This document shows positions 5,983 to 6,009 of a stretch of DNA of 6,009 nt, one piece after another (within the stretch, counting starts at the first letter, position 1; each line of letters opens with the position of its first letter). Below the pieces are notes generated by a model. The model ran no database searches and was not told where the DNA came from. It worked only from the letters and a program-made list of their open reading frames with translations. This DNA comes from Porphyromonadaceae bacterium UBA7087 (GTDB taxonomy: Bacteria > Bacteroidota > Bacteroidia > Bacteroidales > Muribaculaceae), in NCBI GenBank assembly GCA_002493515.1, contig DKYZ01000078.1:1-6009 (forward strand), in the 5' to 3' direction. A program made the translations under genes and the position numbers.

Positions 5983-6009
5983 GGTCCCATAGCTCAGTTG
6001 GTTAGAGCA
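5983..6009 (+). tRNA. tRNA gene, 5' part only (cut by window edge)
   Basis: The last 27 bases fit the start of a tRNA: a 7-base acceptor strand GGTCCCA, T8-A9, D stem GCTC, D loop AGTTGGTTA with the conserved G18-G19, matching D stem GAGC, and A26. The window ends just before the anticodon arm, so the amino acid cannot be read. The sequence starts after an exact consensus promoter. The 3' half should carry TGGGACC to pair with the acceptor strand. Confidence 0.85.

Overview
The window looks like chromosomal DNA from the Bacteroidota, most likely the order Bacteroidales. Three things support this. Promoters match the Bacteroides primary-sigma pattern (TTTG, 19-21 bp, TAnnTTTG) in front of several genes. 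Start codons have A/T-rich upstream sequence and no Shine-Dalgarno motif. The protein families are ones common in that order: a DUF2264 protein, a PagL-like outer-membrane barrel, and an LtaS-type membrane sulfatase-fold enzyme. The family or genus cannot be fixed from the sequence alone.

Layout, left to right. A 150-bp leader carries a promoter for a plus-strand gene pair. The first gene (151-2172) encodes an exported 673-residue DUF2264 protein, probably a carbohydrate-active (alpha/alpha)-toroid enzyme. The second (2178-3437) starts 5 bp later, apparently at TTG, and encodes a 419-residue outer-membrane barrel with the PagL His-x-Ser-Asn signature. Its stop codon lies 5 bp from the stop codon of a convergent minus-strand gene (3443-3898) for a small exported protein of unknown function. 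Upstream of that, also on the minus strand, is a 601-residue membrane enzyme of the LTA-synthase/phosphoglycerol-transferase family (3975-5780). A promoter-rich intergenic region (5781-5982) fires leftward into this gene and rightward into a tRNA gene, which the window edge cuts after its D arm.

Three of the four proteins are plausibly cell-envelope factors: a periplasmic glycan-active candidate, an outer-membrane lipid-A-deacylase-like barrel, and an inner-membrane headgroup transferase. The plus-strand pair is probably one operon. The minus-strand genes appear separately promoted. I see no mobile element, CRISPR array or defence system. The points most worth following are the altered active-site residues in the two enzyme-like envelope proteins and the tight DUF2264/PagL-like pairing. 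Nothing here proves a new system.
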